Shown: positions 7,804 through 17,285 of the stretch, one piece after another
Layout: every line of letters begins with the position of its first letter
How positions within the stretch are numbered: position 1 is the stretch's first letter
Assembly: GCA_021804485.1 (NCBI GenBank)
Contig: JAJZHM010000013.1
Location: 1-32,673, forward strand
Reading direction: 5' to 3'
DNA: 32,673 nt
DNA from: Pseudomonadota bacterium
GTDB taxonomy: Bacteria > Pseudomonadota > Gammaproteobacteria > Pseudomonadales > Moraxellaceae
The notes under the pieces: generated by a model
What the model was told of the DNA's origin: nothing
The model's input: only the letters and a program-made list of their open reading frames with translations
Database searches by the model: none
Program-made: the position numbers and the translations under genes

Positions 7804-9084
7804 ATGATTTCTGAAACCTCCAGAAAATACGGAATTCTTGCCGTCAGTACCTTTGCTTTTACAATCTGCTTCATGATCTGGATGATGTTTGCCGTACTTG
7901 GCATCCCCATAAAACAGATGCTGCACCTCAATGGTGCCCAATTTGGTCTGCTTGCATCCATGCCGGTATTGTCCGGTTCCTTGGCGCGTCTTCCGCTCGG
8001 CATGCTTACCGATCGTTTTGGAGGTCGTCCGGTCTTTTTCGTGCTGATGCTGATCTGTATTCCAGCCGTGTTCATGTTGCGCTATGCCCACACCTACAGC
8101 CAGTTCCTACAACTTGGATTTATTACTGGATTACTTGGCGGCTCCTTTTCGGTAGGCATTGCTTATGTTTCACACTGGTTTGACCGATCGCAACAAGGCT
8201 TTGCCATGGGTATCTTTGGCGCTGGCAACTCAGGAGCTGCCTTGACAAAACTGATAGCACCCATCCTGATTCTGACTTGGGGGTGGCAAAGTGTGCCAGT
8301 CATTTATGCGCTGATTCTGAGCGTTACAGCCGCAATATTTGGGTTGATTGCCCAAGCCGAGCCCAGACATGTCAAACAAAACCTTTCGGGTTCAACCCTG
8401 ACACTTCGCCTGATACTCAGTCCACGCGTACTGCGATATTGCCAGTACTACTCGATTGTCTTTGGCGGCTATGTGGCTCTGGCACTCTGGCTGACCGAAT
8501 ATTACATCGCCCAGTATGGATTCAGCATTCAAGGTGCAGCCCTGCTGGCAGCCTGCTTCTCCCTGCCGGGAGGCATCTTGCGTGCCGTAGGTGGATGGAT
8601 ATCGGATCGCTGTGGGGCACACAGTGTTACATGGTGGGTGATGTGGGTAAGCTGGCTTTGTCTGTTTGTGCTGTCCTATCCACCCACTGATCTGGTCATC
8701 CACGGCACAACGGGTGTACTTGCCCTGCATATTGAACTTCATGTGGTGCTGTTCACCGTGTTGATGCTGATGGTCGGTGTGGCCTTTGCCTTCGGCAAGG
8801 CTTCGGTCTTCAAGTACATTGCCGATGATTACCCGGAAGATATGGGTATTGTATCCGGGATTGTCGGGTTGGCCGGTGGCTTAGGTGGCTTTGCACTGCC
8901 GATTCTTTTTGGCTGGCTCCAGGATCTAACCCGGATCCGCAGTTCCTGCTTCATGCTGTTGTTTGCCATTGTATCGGTTTCCCTGATCGCTCTTTATTTT
9001 AGTGAAATTCGTCACACACCACTGCTTGGCCAAATGGGTGTCCATCCTTACCCAACTCAACCTGTTCCAACGACGGAGGAATAA
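7804..9084 (+). CDS. narK1: nitrate transporter NarK1 (major facilitator superfamily)
   Basis: A 426-residue inner-membrane MFS protein with about 12 hydrophobic segments, of the NarK1 type (nitrate/proton symporter-like subgroup, about 430 residues in Pseudomonas). Typical features are the loop motif GMLTDRFGGRP between the second and third segments, and the glycine-rich nitrate signatures GNSGAALTKLIAP in the first half and GIVSGIVGLAGGLGGFALP in the second. It is the first gene of the nar operon, downstream of the FNR-like box. Known NarK1 proteins bring nitrate into the cytoplasm, where the NarG active site lies. It is followed after three bases by narK2. Confidence 0.9.
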   Translation: MISETSRKYGILAVSTFAFTICFMIWMMFAVLGIPIKQMLHLNGAQFGLLASMPVLSGSLARLPLGMLTDRFGGRPVFFVLMLICIPAVFMLRYAHTYSQFLQLGFITGLLGGSFSVGIAYVSHWFDRSQQGFAMGIFGAGNSGAALTKLIAPILILTWGWQSVPVIYALILSVTAAIFGLIAQAEPRHVKQNLSGSTLTLRLILSPRVLRYCQYYSIVFGGYVALALWLTEYYIAQYGFSIQGAALLAACFSLPGGILRAVGGWISDRCGAHSVTWWVMWVSWLCLFVLSYPPTDLVIHGTTGVLALHIELHVVLFTVLMLMVGVAFAFGKASVFKYIADDYPEDMGIVSGIVGLAGGLGGFALPILFGWLQDLTRIRSSCFMLLFAIVSVSLIALYFSEIRHTPLLGQMGVHPYPTQPVPTTEE

Positions 9085-9087
9085 TCC

Positions 9088-10491
9088 ATGACCATCAACA
9101 TGGAAGGTATTGATCTTGCTGCACCGACTGGACCTGTACTTTCGAACTGGCAACCCGAAAATGAGGAATTCTGGCAGATGTACGGGAAATCGATTGCCAA
9201 CCGCAACCTGTGGATTTCCATTCCGGCCCTGTTGCTGGCTTTCGCTGTATGGATGGTCTGGAGTGCGGTAACCGTGCGTCTGAACAGTGTTGGATTCCAT
9301 TTCAGTGTCAACCAACTGTTCTGGCTGACCGCTCTTCCAGGCCTGTCCGGAGCAACACTACGAATTTTTTATGCCTTTATCGTTCCTATTGTTGGAGGAA
9401 GACGCTGGACGACGTTCAGTACAGCATCACTATTGCTGCCAGCGTTGTGGATGGGTCTGGCGGTGCAGAATATCCATACGACCTATGCTGAATTTGTACT
9501 GATTGCTCTGCTTTGTGGATTTGGAGGCGGAAACTTTGCCTCAAGCATGGCCAACATCAGTTTCTTCTTTCCCAAAAAATATCAGGGTACGGCTCTTGGC
9601 CTCAATGCTGGTCTAGGCAACCTTGGGGTCTCGGTCGTGCAATTTTTTGTTCCGGTTGTTGTGACCAGCAGTCTGCTTGGGGGATTAGCTGGCGCACCCC
9701 AACTCCTCAAAAGTGGTCAACATCTCTGGTTGCAAAATGCAGCCTTCGTCTGGGTACCACCCATCGCTCTGATTACAATTCTGTCCTGGTTACGCATGAA
9801 TGACATTCATAGTGCACGCTCATCATTTCGGGAACAATCCATCATTTTCAGCAGAAAACACAACTGGCTAATGTGCTGGTTATATACCGCCACCTTTGGC
9901 TCCTTCATTGGCTACGCAGCGGCATTTCCCATGCTTGCAAAAATGGAATTTCCTGCAATCGATCCTCTGCGCTATGCATTTCTCGGCCCCTTGCTCGGTG
10001 CTCTGGCACGCCCCATGGGTGGATGGATTGCGGATCGACTGGGTGGGGCACGGGTGACGTTCTGGAACTTCATGATCATGACTGCTGCAGTGATCGGGGT
10101 TCTGAGTGCATTACCCCATGACGGAGGACAAGGAAACTTTGGCCGTTTTCTCGGGATGTTCCTTGTTCTCTTTATCACCACGGGTATAGGCAACGGTTCA
10201 ACCTTCCGGATGATTCCAGCCATATTCCGCATACTCAGTGACCGCAGAACTCCTCAGGCATCCGTTGAAGAACGTCAGCGTAATGCTGCACGAGAATCTG
10301 CTGCGGTTCTGGGATTCAGCTCGGCAGTAGCTGCCTTTGGTGCTTTTTTTATTCCGAAATCTTTTGGAACTTCCATCAACCTGACTGGAAGTCCTGAAAT
10401 GGCATTCATGATGTTCATCGTATTTTATCTGAGCTGCATAGCCGTCACTTGGTGGTGGTACGCCAGACCGCATGCAAAAACTCCTTGTTAA
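9088..10491 (+). CDS. narK2: nitrate/nitrite antiporter NarK2 (major facilitator superfamily)
   Basis: A 467-residue MFS transporter whose N-terminal cytoplasmic extension (LSNWQPENEEFWQMYGKSIANRNLWIS) is typical of NarK2/NarU-type nitrate/nitrite exchangers. Nitrate signatures are GFGGGNFASSMANISFFFPK in the first half and the GIGNGSTFRMIPAIF segment in the second. GGWIADRLGGARVTF is the MFS loop motif. It should export nitrite in exchange for nitrate. The ATG follows a GGAGGAATAATCC ribosome site, and the three-base gap from narK1 makes co-translation likely. Tandem narK1-narK2 genes are known in denitrifiers such as Pseudomonas, where both are needed for full anaerobic growth on nitrate. 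Confidence 0.92.
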   Translation: MTINMEGIDLAAPTGPVLSNWQPENEEFWQMYGKSIANRNLWISIPALLLAFAVWMVWSAVTVRLNSVGFHFSVNQLFWLTALPGLSGATLRIFYAFIVPIVGGRRWTTFSTASLLLPALWMGLAVQNIHTTYAEFVLIALLCGFGGGNFASSMANISFFFPKKYQGTALGLNAGLGNLGVSVVQFFVPVVVTSSLLGGLAGAPQLLKSGQHLWLQNAAFVWVPPIALITILSWLRMNDIHSARSSFREQSIIFSRKHNWLMCWLYTATFGSFIGYAAAFPMLAKMEFPAIDPLRYAFLGPLLGALARPMGGWIADRLGGARVTFWNFMIMTAAVIGVLSALPHDGGQGNFGRFLGMFLVLFITTGIGNGSTFRMIPAIFRILSDRRTPQASVEERQRNAARESAAVLGFSSAVAAFGAFFIPKSFGTSINLTGSPEMAFMMFIVFYLSCIAVTWWWYARPHAKTPC

Positions 10492-10538
10492 TTGCAGCCT
10501 CACCCAACCTTTCGAGTCATGTAACCGAGGATCAATTC

Positions 10539-13500
10539 ATGAGCAACGTACTGGATACCTTGCGATTTTTTCGAAGAAAGACGGGAACTTTTGCTCAGCA
10601 GCATGGTGAAACCCGTCAGGAATCCCGTACCTGGGAAGATGCATATCGCGCCCGCTGGCAGCATGACAAAGTGGTGCGATCGACCCATGGAGTCAACTGT
10701 ACCGGCTCATGTTCCTGGAAGATCTATGTTAAAAATGGCCTCATTACTTGGGAGACCCAGCAAACCGATTATCCGCGCACACGTCCTGATCTGCCGAACC
10801 ATGAACCCAGAGGATGTCAGCGTGGTGCCAGCTACAGCTGGTATATCTACAGTGCTAACCGTCTGAAGTATCCCAAGGTACGCACGCATCTGCTGCGGCT
10901 CTGGCGCGAGGCACGCACGCATCTGGACCCAGTTCAGGCATGGGCCCATATCGTTGAAAGCAGCACCATATCAAGATCCTACAAGGAAAAACGGGGTCTT
11001 GGTGGCTTTGTCCGAGTGGATTGGGATGAGGTCAATGAAATGATCGCCGCGGCTAATGTCCACACAGTACGTCAGTATGGCCCGGATCGGGTGGTTGGGT
11101 TTTCACCCATTCCAGCCATGTCCATGGTGAGTTATGCGGCCGGATCACGCTATCTGTCGCTCATCGGGGGGGTATGTCTTAGCTTTTATGACTGGTACTG
11201 TGACTTGCCTCCTGCATCCCCGATGATCTGGGGCGAGCAAACCGATGTCCCTGAATCAGCAGACTGGTATAACTCCGGCTACATTATTGCTTGGGGATCG
11301 AACGTCCCACAGACCCGAACACCCGATGCGCACTTCTTCACGGAAGTACGATACAAGGGCACCAAAACAGTAGCCATCACTCCCGATTATTCCGAGGTAG
11401 CCAAACTAACCGATTTGTGGATCCACCCAAAGCAGGGAACGGATGCAGCCCTGGCTCAGGCATTTTGTCACGTCATCTTCAAGGAATTTCATCTGGAGAA
11501 TCCCCGCAGCTACGCAACCGATTATCTAAGGCGCTATACCGACATGCCCATGCTGGTCCTCATGGAAGAACACAAGGAATGCCTGCGACCCACGCGGTTC
11601 CTGCGTGCCAGTGACCTTGATGATGACCTTGGACAGACCAATAATCCCGAGTGGAAAACCATCGCTTATGATGCCAGAAGCGGGGATCTGGTGTCTGCCT
11701 TGGGTTCCATCGGCTACCGTTGGGGTGAAAGCGGCAAATGGAATCTTGAGCAGCGTGAGGGACTGCATGGGCATGACATCGAACTGCAACTTTCGCTGCT
11801 CGGTTTTGGCCATAATGTCGTCGATGTTGCATTTCCTTATTTTGGTGGCCAGGCACATCCGTATTTTACGCCGATGGAACTGGATGAAATCCAGATCAGG
11901 AAAGTACCCTCTCGGGCAATTACCTGCCGGAATGGCCATACCTTAAGAGTCTGCAGTGTCTATGATCTTTATGCCGCTGGTCTTGGCATCGATCGTGGTC
12001 TCGGTGGCAATTACGTCAGTGCGGATTACAACAATGCACAATGCGCGGGAACACCGGCCTGGCAGGAAGCCATCACCGGGGTTGATCGCCATCTAGTGAT
12101 CCGGATTGCGCGGGAATTTGCCGATAATGCCGATAAGACCCGGGGACGCTCGATGATCATTGTCGGCGCTGCCCTGAACCACTGGTTCCATATGGACATG
12201 AATTACCGTGGACTGATCAACATGCTCATGCTTTGTGGCTGCATTGGACAAAGCGGCGGTGGCTGGGCACATTATGTCGGTCAGGAAAAACTGCGGCCGC
12301 AATGTGGCTGGTTGCCCCTGGCCTTCGGGCTGGACTGGAGTCGGCCTTCACGGCAGATGAATGGAACCAGTTTCTTTTACAACCATTCATCGCAGTGGCG
12401 CCACGAGAAGATGAATGTGCATGAGATCCTGTCTCCGTTGGTGGACAAGCACAGCTATCCGAAACACATGCTCGATTACAATGTTCGGGCAGAGCGGGGG
12501 GGCTGGCTCCCGAGTGCACCACAACTGAACCGCAATCCTTTGCAGATCTGCAAGGATGCCCGCAAGACTGGCCTTGAGCCGGTGGACTATACGCTGAAGT
12601 CCCTGCAGGACGGTTCACTGCGGTTTGCCTGTGAACAGCCGGATCATCCTGACAATTTCCCCCGGATCATGTTTGTCTGGCGCTCCAACCTTCTTGGCTC
12701 CTCTGGAAAAGGGCATGAGTACATGCTCAAGTATCTGCTTGGCGCCTCCCGTCATGGGGTAATGAATGAAGATACGGGCAAAAGGCTGGATCTGATCCCG
12801 CAAGAGATTGACTGGCAACCCGAAGGTGCGACCGGCAAGCTGGATCTGGTTGTAACTCTTGACTTCAGGATGTCTTCAACCTGTGTCTATTCCGATATTG
12901 TCCTGCCGACGGCTACCTGGTACGAGAAGGATGATATGAATACTTCCGATATGCATCCGTTCATTCATCCTCTATCCGCAGCCATTGACCCAGCCTGGGA
13001 AGCACGGTCTGACTGGAACATCTTTAAGGGGATTGCCCAGCGTTTTTCTGAACTGTGCACGGGGTATCTGGGTACAGAAGAAGATCTGGTCACTGTTCCC
13101 ATGCTGCATGATACCGTCAGTGAGCTTGCCCAGCCCTTCGGCGGACAGGACTGGAAAACTGCCGGTGAACCTCCTATTCCAGGAAAAAATGCTCCACAGA
13201 TGATGGTGGTGCAACGCGATTACCCCAACACTTTTAAAAAGTTTACCGCACTAGGTCCGTTGCTGGACAGACTTGGCAATGGTGGCAAGGGCGTCCAGTG
13301 GAATACAGTCGATGAAGTTGAGTTTCTCAAGGATCTCAACCATCGTGTTGCCGAACCAGGCATAAGTCAAGGCCGGCCTTGCATTGATACCGCCATTGAT
13401 GCAGCCGAAGTCATTCTCAGTCTTGCCCCTGAAACCAATGGCCATGTCGCAGTCAAGGCCTGGGAATCGCTGTCCCGAATCACCGGGCGTGACCACAGGC

Positions 13501-14303
13501 ATCTGGCAGAAGGCAAGGCGCATGAGTCAATCCGTTTTCGTGACCTTCAGGCCCAGCCGCGCAAGATCATCTCTAGTCCGACCTGGTCAGGACTTGAGGA
13601 TGAACATGTCAGTTACAACGCTGGCTACACCAATGTGCATGAACTGATTCCATGGAGGACCATCACCGGTCGTCAGCAATTCTATCAGGATCACCCCTGG
13701 ATGCAGGCCTTTGGCGAGCAACTGATGAGTTACCGCCCCCCGGTCCAGACCCGCTCCATCACCGACGTCCAGAACCGCAAAGGAAATGGCAACCCGGAAA
13801 TCGTCCTCAACTGGATCACTCCGCATCAGAAGTGGGGGATTCACAGCACGTACACCGATAACCTGCTCATGCTGACTCTGAGCCGGGGTGGACCCATTGT
13901 CTGGATTTCTGAAGAAGATGCGCAGAAGGCTGGCATTGAGGACAACGACTGGATCGAATGTTTCAATGCCAATGGCGCCCTGACGGCACGTGCCGTAGTC
14001 TCGCAACGGGTCAAATCCGGCATGGTCATGATGTACCACGCCCAAGAACGCATTATCAATGTACCGGGCAGTGAGACGACCGGAACACGGGGTGGGCATC
14101 ACAATTCCGTAACCCGTATCCTGCTCAAGCCTACACACATGATCGGCGGCTATGCCCAGCAGTCCTGGGGTTTCAATTACTACGGCACCGTTGGCTGCAA
14201 CCGAGACGAGTTCGTCGTGGTACGCAAAATGAACAAAGTAGACTGGCTCGATGGTTCAGATAATGACGATCTGCCCCAACCTTTGCCTCGCACCCTCAAA
14301 TAA
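10539..14303 (+). CDS. narG: respiratory nitrate reductase alpha subunit NarG
   Basis: The catalytic subunit, reducing nitrate to nitrite on the cytoplasmic face of the inner membrane with Mo-bisMGD and the FS0 [4Fe-4S] cluster. With the ATG at 10539 (GAGG nine bases upstream) the protein has 1254 residues, close to E. coli NarG. His50, Cys54, Cys58 and Cys93 fall at the positions of the FS0 ligands, and Asp222 in SFYDWYCDLPPASP corresponds to the aspartate ligand of Mo. An open in-frame extension back to 10449 overlaps narK2 and lacks family similarity, so I reject it. The conserved N-terminus, without an Arg-Arg export motif of the TorA type, fits a cytoplasm-facing enzyme assembled with help from NarJ. 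It lies 47 bases after narK2. Confidence 0.98.
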   Translation: MSNVLDTLRFFRRKTGTFAQQHGETRQESRTWEDAYRARWQHDKVVRSTHGVNCTGSCSWKIYVKNGLITWETQQTDYPRTRPDLPNHEPRGCQRGASYSWYIYSANRLKYPKVRTHLLRLWREARTHLDPVQAWAHIVESSTISRSYKEKRGLGGFVRVDWDEVNEMIAAANVHTVRQYGPDRVVGFSPIPAMSMVSYAAGSRYLSLIGGVCLSFYDWYCDLPPASPMIWGEQTDVPESADWYNSGYIIAWGSNVPQTRTPDAHFFTEVRYKGTKTVAITPDYSEVAKLTDLWIHPKQGTDAALAQAFCHVIFKEFHLENPRSYATDYLRRYTDMPMLVLMEEHKECLRPTRFLRASDLDDDLGQTNNPEWKTIAYDARSGDLVSALGSIGYRWGESGKWNLEQREGLHGHDIELQLSLLGFGHNVVDVAFPYFGGQAHPYFTPMELDEIQIRKVPSRAITCRNGHTLRVCSVYDLYAAGLGIDRGLGGNYVSADYNNAQCAGTPAWQEAITGVDRHLVIRIAREFADNADKTRGRSMIIVGAALNHWFHMDMNYRGLINMLMLCGCIGQSGGGWAHYVGQEKLRPQCGWLPLAFGLDWSRPSRQMNGTSFFYNHSSQWRHEKMNVHEILSPLVDKHSYPKHMLDYNVRAERGGWLPSAPQLNRNPLQICKDARKTGLEPVDYTLKSLQDGSLRFACEQPDHPDNFPRIMFVWRSNLLGSSGKGHEYMLKYLLGASRHGVMNEDTGKRLDLIPQEIDWQPEGATGKLDLVVTLDFRMSSTCVYSDIVLPTATWYEKDDMNTSDMHPFIHPLSAAIDPAWEARSDWNIFKGIAQRFSELCTGYLGTEEDLVTVPMLHDTVSELAQPFGGQDWKTAGEPPIPGKNAPQMMVVQRDYPNTFKKFTALGPLLDRLGNGGKGVQWNTVDEVEFLKDLNHRVAEPGISQGRPCIDTAIDAAEVILSLAPETNGHVAVKAWESLSRITGRDHRHLAEGKAHESIRFRDLQAQPRKIISSPTWSGLEDEHVSYNAGYTNVHELIPWRTITGRQQFYQDHPWMQAFGEQLMSYRPPVQTRSITDVQNRKGNGNPEIVLNWITPHQKWGIHSTYTDNLLMLTLSRGGPIVWISEEDAQKAGIEDNDWIECFNANGALTARAVVSQRVKSGMVMMYHAQERIINVPGSETTGTRGGHHNSVTRILLKPTHMIGGYAQQSWGFNYYGTVGCNRDEFVVVRKMNKVDWLDGSDNDDLPQPLPRTLK

Positions 14304-14313
14304 GGAGCAGAAC

Positions 14314-15858
14314 GTGAAAATTCGATCGCAAGTCGGCATGGTCCTCAATCTGGACAAATGTATTGGCTGCCATACCTGTTCAGTAACATGCAAAAACGTA
14401 TGGACCAGTCGTGAGGGTGTGGAATATGCCTGGTTTAACAATGTGGAAACAAAACCTGGAGTTGGCTATCCGCATGAATGGGAAAACCAGGAACGCTGGA
14501 AAGGTGGCTGGATTCGACATGAAGATGGCTCAATCACACCCCGTATTGGAGGAAAATTCCGGGTACTGGCGAATATTTTTGCCAATCCCGACCTCCCTGA
14601 AATCGACGACTACTACGAACCCTTCGATTTTGATTACCAGCATCTGCATACCGCCCCGGAAGTAGCACATCAACCTGTGGCACGTCCCCGTTCCGCCCTG
14701 ACCGGTCAACGTATGGAAAAGATTAATGGCGGACCGAACTGGGAAGAAATTCTGGGCAGTGAATTCTCCAAGCGCCGCAAGGATGCCAATTTTGAGAACG
14801 TTCAGGCCGACATGTACGGTGCCTATGAACATACCTTCATGATGTATCTGCCCCGATTATGTGAACACTGCCTCAATCCTGCATGTGTGGCTTCCTGCCC
14901 AAGCGGCGCCATCTACAAGCGCGAAGAAGATGGCATCGTCCTAATTGATCAGGATAAGTGCCGCGGCTGGCGCATGTGCATCAGTGGTTGTCCCTATAAA
15001 AAAATCTATTTCAACTGGAAAAGTGGCAAATCTGAAAAGTGCATTTTCTGTTACCCACGCATTGAGGCCGGAATGCCTACCGTCTGCTCAGAAACCTGTG
15101 TTGGCCGTATCCGCTATCTGGGCGTACTGCTTTACGATGCCGACCGCATTCACGAGGTAGCCAGTACCCTGAAGGAAACTGATCTTTACAAGGAACAGCT
15201 CTCTGTGTTTCTGAACCCGCACGACCCTGAGGTCATTGCCCAGGCCCGCAAAGATGGCATTGATGAGTCCACATTGACTGCGGCCCGAAATTCACCGGTC
15301 TATAAACTGGCCATGGACTGGAAACTGGCACTACCGCTTCATCCTGAATACCGGACTCTGCCAATGGTCTGGTATGTGCCACCCCTGTCACCTATTCAGA
15401 ATGCGGCGGCCAAGGGAGACATGGGGATGCAAGGGGTCCTACCGGATGTCGATAGCCTGAGGATTCCCATGCGCTATCTCGCCAACCTGCTGACCGCTGG
15501 CGATGAGGAACCTGTACGTATGGCACTGAAGCGGCTGCTGGCGATGCGTTACTTCAAGCGTGCCCAGCACGTCGATGGGATTGAAGACCTGTCTGTGCTG
15601 GATGAAGTTGGACTTAGTCTAGCCCAAGTTGAAGAGATGTACCGCTATCTGGCCATTGCTAATTATGAAGACCGCTTTGTTATTCCCAGTGCACACCGCG
15701 AAGAGGCGTTGAGTGATGCCTTTGCAGAACGTGGCGGCTGTGGATTCAGTTTCGGAAATGGTTGTAGTGGGGAAGGGGATGCTCACCTGTTTGGCGCACG
15801 CAAGACCAATCAGCGCAACATCATCCGGACGGTCCAACTCGGTGGAGATCAATCATGA
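14314..15858 (+). CDS. narH: respiratory nitrate reductase beta subunit NarH
   Basis: A 514-residue iron-sulfur electron-transfer subunit linking NarI haems to NarG. Cysteine motifs are CIGCHTCSVTCKN, LCEHCLNPACVASCPSG, CRGWRMCISGCPYKK, and CIFCYPRIEAGMPTVCSETC. The tryptophan in CRGWRMC replaces one cysteine and marks the [3Fe-4S] cluster, as in E. coli. The start is the GTG at 14314, ten bases after the narG stop; it is preceded by AAGGAG at 14302-14307 and gives the family start (M/V)KIRSQVGMVLNLDKC. An upstream ATG at 14251 lies inside narG and is unlikely. The last bases overlap the narJ start. Confidence 0.98.
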   Translation: MKIRSQVGMVLNLDKCIGCHTCSVTCKNVWTSREGVEYAWFNNVETKPGVGYPHEWENQERWKGGWIRHEDGSITPRIGGKFRVLANIFANPDLPEIDDYYEPFDFDYQHLHTAPEVAHQPVARPRSALTGQRMEKINGGPNWEEILGSEFSKRRKDANFENVQADMYGAYEHTFMMYLPRLCEHCLNPACVASCPSGAIYKREEDGIVLIDQDKCRGWRMCISGCPYKKIYFNWKSGKSEKCIFCYPRIEAGMPTVCSETCVGRIRYLGVLLYDADRIHEVASTLKETDLYKEQLSVFLNPHDPEVIAQARKDGIDESTLTAARNSPVYKLAMDWKLALPLHPEYRTLPMVWYVPPLSPIQNAAAKGDMGMQGVLPDVDSLRIPMRYLANLLTAGDEEPVRMALKRLLAMRYFKRAQHVDGIEDLSVLDEVGLSLAQVEEMYRYLAIANYEDRFVIPSAHREEALSDAFAERGGCGFSFGNGCSGEGDAHLFGARKTNQRNIIRTVQLGGDQS

Positions 15859-16583
15859 ACCCGCTCAGCCTGATATCCATGCTTCTTGATTACCCTACCG
15901 AAGCACTCAGAACTTACGTCAAAACGAACCGGCTGGTGCAGTACTCGCCAACTGCTCTGATTCAGGAACTTGAACAACTTTTTAGCAGGCTTGAGCAGGA
16001 AGATCTGCTGGCGGTTCAGGAGTCCTGGGAAAACACCTTTGATCAGGGACGGCAAAGCTCCCTGCTTATTTACGAACATGTCCACGGTGAATCACGCGAC
16101 CGTGGACAGGCTATGGTCGATCTGCTCAGTCAGTATGAGGCAGATGGATTTGAGTTCTGCGGACGGGAATTACCTGATTATCTCCCTGTTTATCTTGAAT
16201 ATCTATCCTGTCTTAACGCTGAAGCAATACAACATGGCCTTAAGGCCGTCGAGCCTGTCCTTATCCGCATCGGACAGCAATTAAACCAAGTGCAGTCCCC
16301 ATACCGAGTCTGTTTTGAATGGCTTCTCGTCCTGGCCGGCGTCGCCAAAGTGGAGTTCAAGGATCAACCTGATCCGACTCCACAAGTGTCCATGAGGGAA
16401 CTTCTGGAACGTCTTGATACCGAATGGGCTGAAGCTGATGCCTTTTCAGCGCCTGATGCTACAGCATCCTGCCGCCCAAACCAGCCACCCACTCTGGATG
16501 TTCCGGTGCATTGGGTTGGATTTCAGAACACATCCATACCCATCACCCCAATGAGCATAACTCACAGCAAACAGGAGCCCTGA
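15855..16583 (+). CDS. narJ: nitrate reductase assembly chaperone NarJ
   Basis: A 242-residue member of the TorD/NarJ chaperone family, needed for insertion of the molybdenum cofactor into NarG and for membrane targeting, but not part of the final enzyme. Family features are the start LISMLLDYPTEAL, SLLIYEHVHGESRDRGQAMVDLL in the middle, then ELPDYLPVYLEYLS. The ATG overlaps the narH stop in ATGA, so translation is coupled. The stop is followed directly by the narI ATG. The C-terminal tail (about 200-242) is variable, proline-rich and unlike the core, which is normal for the family. Confidence 0.94.
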   Translation: MNPLSLISMLLDYPTEALRTYVKTNRLVQYSPTALIQELEQLFSRLEQEDLLAVQESWENTFDQGRQSSLLIYEHVHGESRDRGQAMVDLLSQYEADGFEFCGRELPDYLPVYLEYLSCLNAEAIQHGLKAVEPVLIRIGQQLNQVQSPYRVCFEWLLVLAGVAKVEFKDQPDPTPQVSMRELLERLDTEWAEADAFSAPDATASCRPNQPPTLDVPVHWVGFQNTSIPITPMSITHSKQEP

Positions 16584-17276
16584 ATGAACAACCTTAGCCT
16601 GTCTAATCCAGATTTTCTGCTTTTTGGTATTTATCCCTATCTGGCGCTGACGATCTGTCTGCTGGGGTCCTGGGTCCGATACGATCTGGCACCCTATACC
16701 TGGAAAGCACAATCCAGCCAGTTGCTGCGCCGAGGGCAAATGCGCCTTGCAAGTAATATGTTTCATATCGGAATTATCTTCGTTCTCTGCGGTCATTTTG
16801 TGGGATTGTTGACGCCGCATGTCTTATACGAACACCTGATCAGTGCTCCGCAAAAGCAGATGCTGGCAATGGTATCGGGTGGGGGATTTGGGTTGATTTG
16901 TCTTGTTGGATTACTCATGCTTCTTTGTCGTCGGCTCATGGATGCACGTGTCCGGGCTAGCTCTGGCATTTCCGACACTGCCATTCTCTTTGTCTTGCTG
17001 ACCCAGTTACTGCTGGGACTTTCGACCATCATCGTCTCTTCACAGCATCTGGATGGCTCGGAAATGCTGCTGCTTGCAAATTGGGCACAAGCGCTTGCAA
17101 GCTTTCATCCCCAAATGGCAACCCAGTATGTCGTTCCCGTCCCTATCCTGTTCAAAGTGCATATTTTGCTTGGACTGAGCCTGTTCATCCTGTTTCCATT
17201 TACCCGTTTGGTCCATATCGCCAGTGTTCCTGTCTGGTACTTCGGGCGCAAATACCAGATTGTTCGCCAGCGTTGA
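16584..17276 (+). CDS. narI: respiratory nitrate reductase gamma subunit NarI (cytochrome b)
   Basis: A 230-residue integral membrane protein with five hydrophobic helices that oxidises quinol and passes electrons through two b haems to NarH. His61/His71 and His193/His211 keep the exact spacings (10 and 18) of the four haem ligands of E. coli NarI (56/66 and 187/205). Other family text: FGIYPYLALTICLLGSWVRY at the N-terminus and FTRLVHIASVPVWYFGRKYQ at the C-terminus. It starts at the base after the narJ stop and is followed after nine bases by the ppiC-type gene. Confidence 0.97.
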   Translation: MNNLSLSNPDFLLFGIYPYLALTICLLGSWVRYDLAPYTWKAQSSQLLRRGQMRLASNMFHIGIIFVLCGHFVGLLTPHVLYEHLISAPQKQMLAMVSGGGFGLICLVGLLMLLCRRLMDARVRASSGISDTAILFVLLTQLLLGLSTIIVSSQHLDGSEMLLLANWAQALASFHPQMATQYVVPVPILFKVHILLGLSLFILFPFTRLVHIASVPVWYFGRKYQIVRQR

Positions 17277-17285
17277 GGTAACGAC

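Noticed and set aside
10449-10538. N-terminal extension of narG
   Set aside because: It overlaps narK2, lacks family similarity, and the ATG at 10539 places His50/Cys54/Cys58/Cys93 exactly as in known NarG.
13587-14138. 183-codon minus-strand frame inside narG
   Set aside because: Antisense shadow of a highly conserved gene; no independent support.
14251-14313. Earlier ATG start for narH inside narG
   Set aside because: The GTG at 14314 has an ideal AAGGAG and yields the normal NarH N-terminus.
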